6,159 bases of DNA, taken from the NCBI GenBank assembly GCA_001796785.1, contig MGNL01000018.1:8681-14839 (forward strand), in the 5' to 3' direction. The notes beneath the pieces were generated by a model, which was not told where the DNA came from, did no database searches, and saw only the letters and a list, made by a program, of their open reading frames with translations. The first letter of the stretch is position 1, and the number at the start of each line of letters is the position of its first letter. Position numbers and translations under genes: made by a program. Origin of the DNA: Chloroflexi bacterium RBG_16_51_16. GTDB taxonomy: Bacteria > Chloroflexota > Anaerolineae > Anaerolineales > Villigracilaceae. This document shows, one piece after another, positions 4,964-6,159 of this stretch.

Positions 4964-6159
4964 ATGACAGATGCGGTCATCATTGATGCGATCCGGACGC
5001 CGATTGGAGCATTGGGTGGCAGCCTGGCAGCAGTTCGACCGGACGACCTGGCTGCGTTTGTGATCCGAACCCTGCTCGAACGTAATCATATTGAGCCGGC
5101 GGTCATCGAGGAGGTTTTCCTAGGTTGTGCCAACCAGGCTGGGGAGGATAACCGCAACATAGCCCGCATGGCTGCTCTATTGGCTGGATTACCGGTCGAG
5201 GTTGCAGGGGTAACGATCAACCGCTTGTGTGCTTCCGGATTGAACGCGATCAACCAGGCTGCGCGTGCCATTCGATGCGGGGAAGGTGAGGTATACATCG
5301 CTGGGGGAGTGGAGTCCATGTCACGGGCGCCTTATTCCATAGCCAAGGCGGAAAATGGATATTCCTTCGGCAACCTGACGGCTTGGGATACAACCCTGGG
5401 CTGGCGTTATCCGAATCCGAGAATGAAAGAAAAATATGGCACCGAGTCGATGGGTGAAACCGCGGAGAATATCGCCGAAGAACGACCCCATCTCACCCGG
5501 GAGAAGCAGGATGCATTCTCGGTGCGTTCCCATCATTGTGCTGTGGCTGCAATTGACTCGGGGCGTTTCGCGCGAGAGATCATCCCCGTTTCCATACCCC
5601 AGAAAAAGGGTGATCCCAGGGTTGTGGATGCTGATGAAAGACCTCGCCGGGACACCTCCATGGAGAGCCTCGGCAAGCTCAAACCGGCATTCCGAGAGGG
5701 TGGAAGCGTGACCGCCGGAAATTCCTCGGGTCTGAATGATGGTGCAGCCGCCGTGCTTGTCATGAGCGATGCGAAAGCCAGCCAACTAAAACTCAAGCCG
5801 CTTGCCCGGATTGTTGCCTCGGCGGCGGCAGGTGTGCCGCCTCGCGTTATGGGGTATGGACCGATCCCCGCCACACGCAAAGTACTTGAGAGGACGGGAT
5901 TGTCCATAAAAGATATCGATCTGGTCGAATTGAATGAGGCTTTCGCGGTGCAATCATTGGCAGTCATCGAAGACCTAAGCCTTGATCCAGTGAAAGTCAA
6001 TGTCAACGGCGGCGCGATCGCCATTGGGCACCCACTGGGTTGCTCAGGTGCCCGTTTGATGACGACCCTTGTTCATGAAATGCACTTCCGGGCTGAGAAT
6101 GGCAGCAAAGTGAAATATGGGCTCGCAACGCTGTGCGTTGGTGTTGGCCAGGGGGAATC
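4964..6159 (+). CDS. Thiolase (acetyl-CoA C-acyltransferase), PcaF/PaaJ-like, last few residues beyond window
   Basis: Thiolases cleave 3-oxoacyl-CoA with CoA, or run in reverse to condense acyl-CoAs, in the cytoplasm. The 398 visible residues hold all catalytic elements: nucleophile Cys89 in NRLCASGLNAI, NEAF (324-327), GHPLGCSGAR (355-364, His356) and the base Cys391 in CVGVGQG. The N-terminal domain ends near residue 265 and the C-terminal domain follows. GCANQAGEDNRNIARMA (54-70) and DTTLGWRYPNP (142-152) closely resemble the 3-oxoadipyl-CoA thiolases PcaF/PaaJ as I recall them, though neither a beta-ketoadipate nor a phenylacetate pathway gene is visible, so substrate is open. The start ATG has GGAGG (4954-4958) five bases upstream and lies 16 bases after the membrane-protein stop, so the two genes are probably co-transcribed. 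Thiolases of this type end soon after GQG, so fewer than about ten residues are missing. The alternative annotation is general acetyl-CoA acetyltransferase. Confidence 0.93.
   Translation, partial: MTDAVIIDAIRTPIGALGGSLAAVRPDDLAAFVIRTLLERNHIEPAVIEEVFLGCANQAGEDNRNIARMAALLAGLPVEVAGVTINRLCASGLNAINQAARAIRCGEGEVYIAGGVESMSRAPYSIAKAENGYSFGNLTAWDTTLGWRYPNPRMKEKYGTESMGETAENIAEERPHLTREKQDAFSVRSHHCAVAAIDSGRFAREIIPVSIPQKKGDPRVVDADERPRRDTSMESLGKLKPAFREGGSVTAGNSSGLNDGAAAVLVMSDAKASQLKLKPLARIVASAAAGVPPRVMGYGPIPATRKVLERTGLSIKDIDLVELNEAFAVQSLAVIEDLSLDPVKVNVNGGAIAIGHPLGCSGARLMTTLVHEMHFRAENGSKVKYGLATLCVGVGQGE

Noticed and set aside
5321..6024. Long minus-strand open frames (154 and 163 codons) over the thiolase
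   Set aside because: They are antisense to an intact thiolase with complete catalytic motifs and show no protein features of their own.

Overview
The window looks like chromosomal DNA of a bacterium with anaerobic metabolism. The reason is a ferredoxin-linked 2-oxoacid oxidoreductase operon beside a thiolase gene. GC content looks moderate (low-to-mid 50s by eye), start codons have good AGGAG/GGAGG ribosome binding sites, and there is no tRNA, rRNA, insertion sequence or CRISPR array. The VorB-type alpha subunit and the fused membrane/spermidine-synthase-like protein fit an anaerobic Chloroflexota (Anaerolineae-like) source. That placement is a guess from family recall and cannot be settled from this sequence alone.

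Layout: the left third (1-2178) is a minus-strand operon read right to left. It starts with an 80-residue two-cluster ferredoxin subunit, followed by the 370-residue alpha subunit of a 2-oxoacid:ferredoxin oxidoreductase (VorB/KorA type) and then the TPP-binding beta subunit, which runs off the left edge. This is the usual delta-alpha-beta order of Kor/Vor loci. A gamma subunit would be expected just beyond position 1. Together the subunits would oxidise a 2-oxoacid to an acyl-CoA and pass electrons to ferredoxin.

Positions 2179-2553 are a 375-base divergent intergenic region. It has a convincing plus-strand promoter close to the membrane gene, a weaker extended -10 candidate for the ferredoxin operon, and an unusual number of dyad symmetries. 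It also holds one open frame of 55 codons that may or may not be a gene.

The right part (2554-6159) is a plus-strand pair, very probably one transcript. The first gene encodes a 797-residue polytopic membrane protein fused to a C-terminal spermidine-synthase-like SAM-binding domain. The second, 16 bases on, encodes a thiolase closest by eye to the PcaF/PaaJ (3-oxoadipyl-CoA thiolase) branch and is cut a few residues before its end by the right edge. The oxidoreductase makes acyl-CoA and the thiolase cleaves or forms 3-oxoacyl-CoA, so both sides touch acyl-CoA metabolism. How the membrane protein fits is unknown.

I did not find a clearly new multi-gene system. The observations most worth following are the substituted active-site residues and internal duplication in the membrane protein, and the dyad-rich divergent control region.
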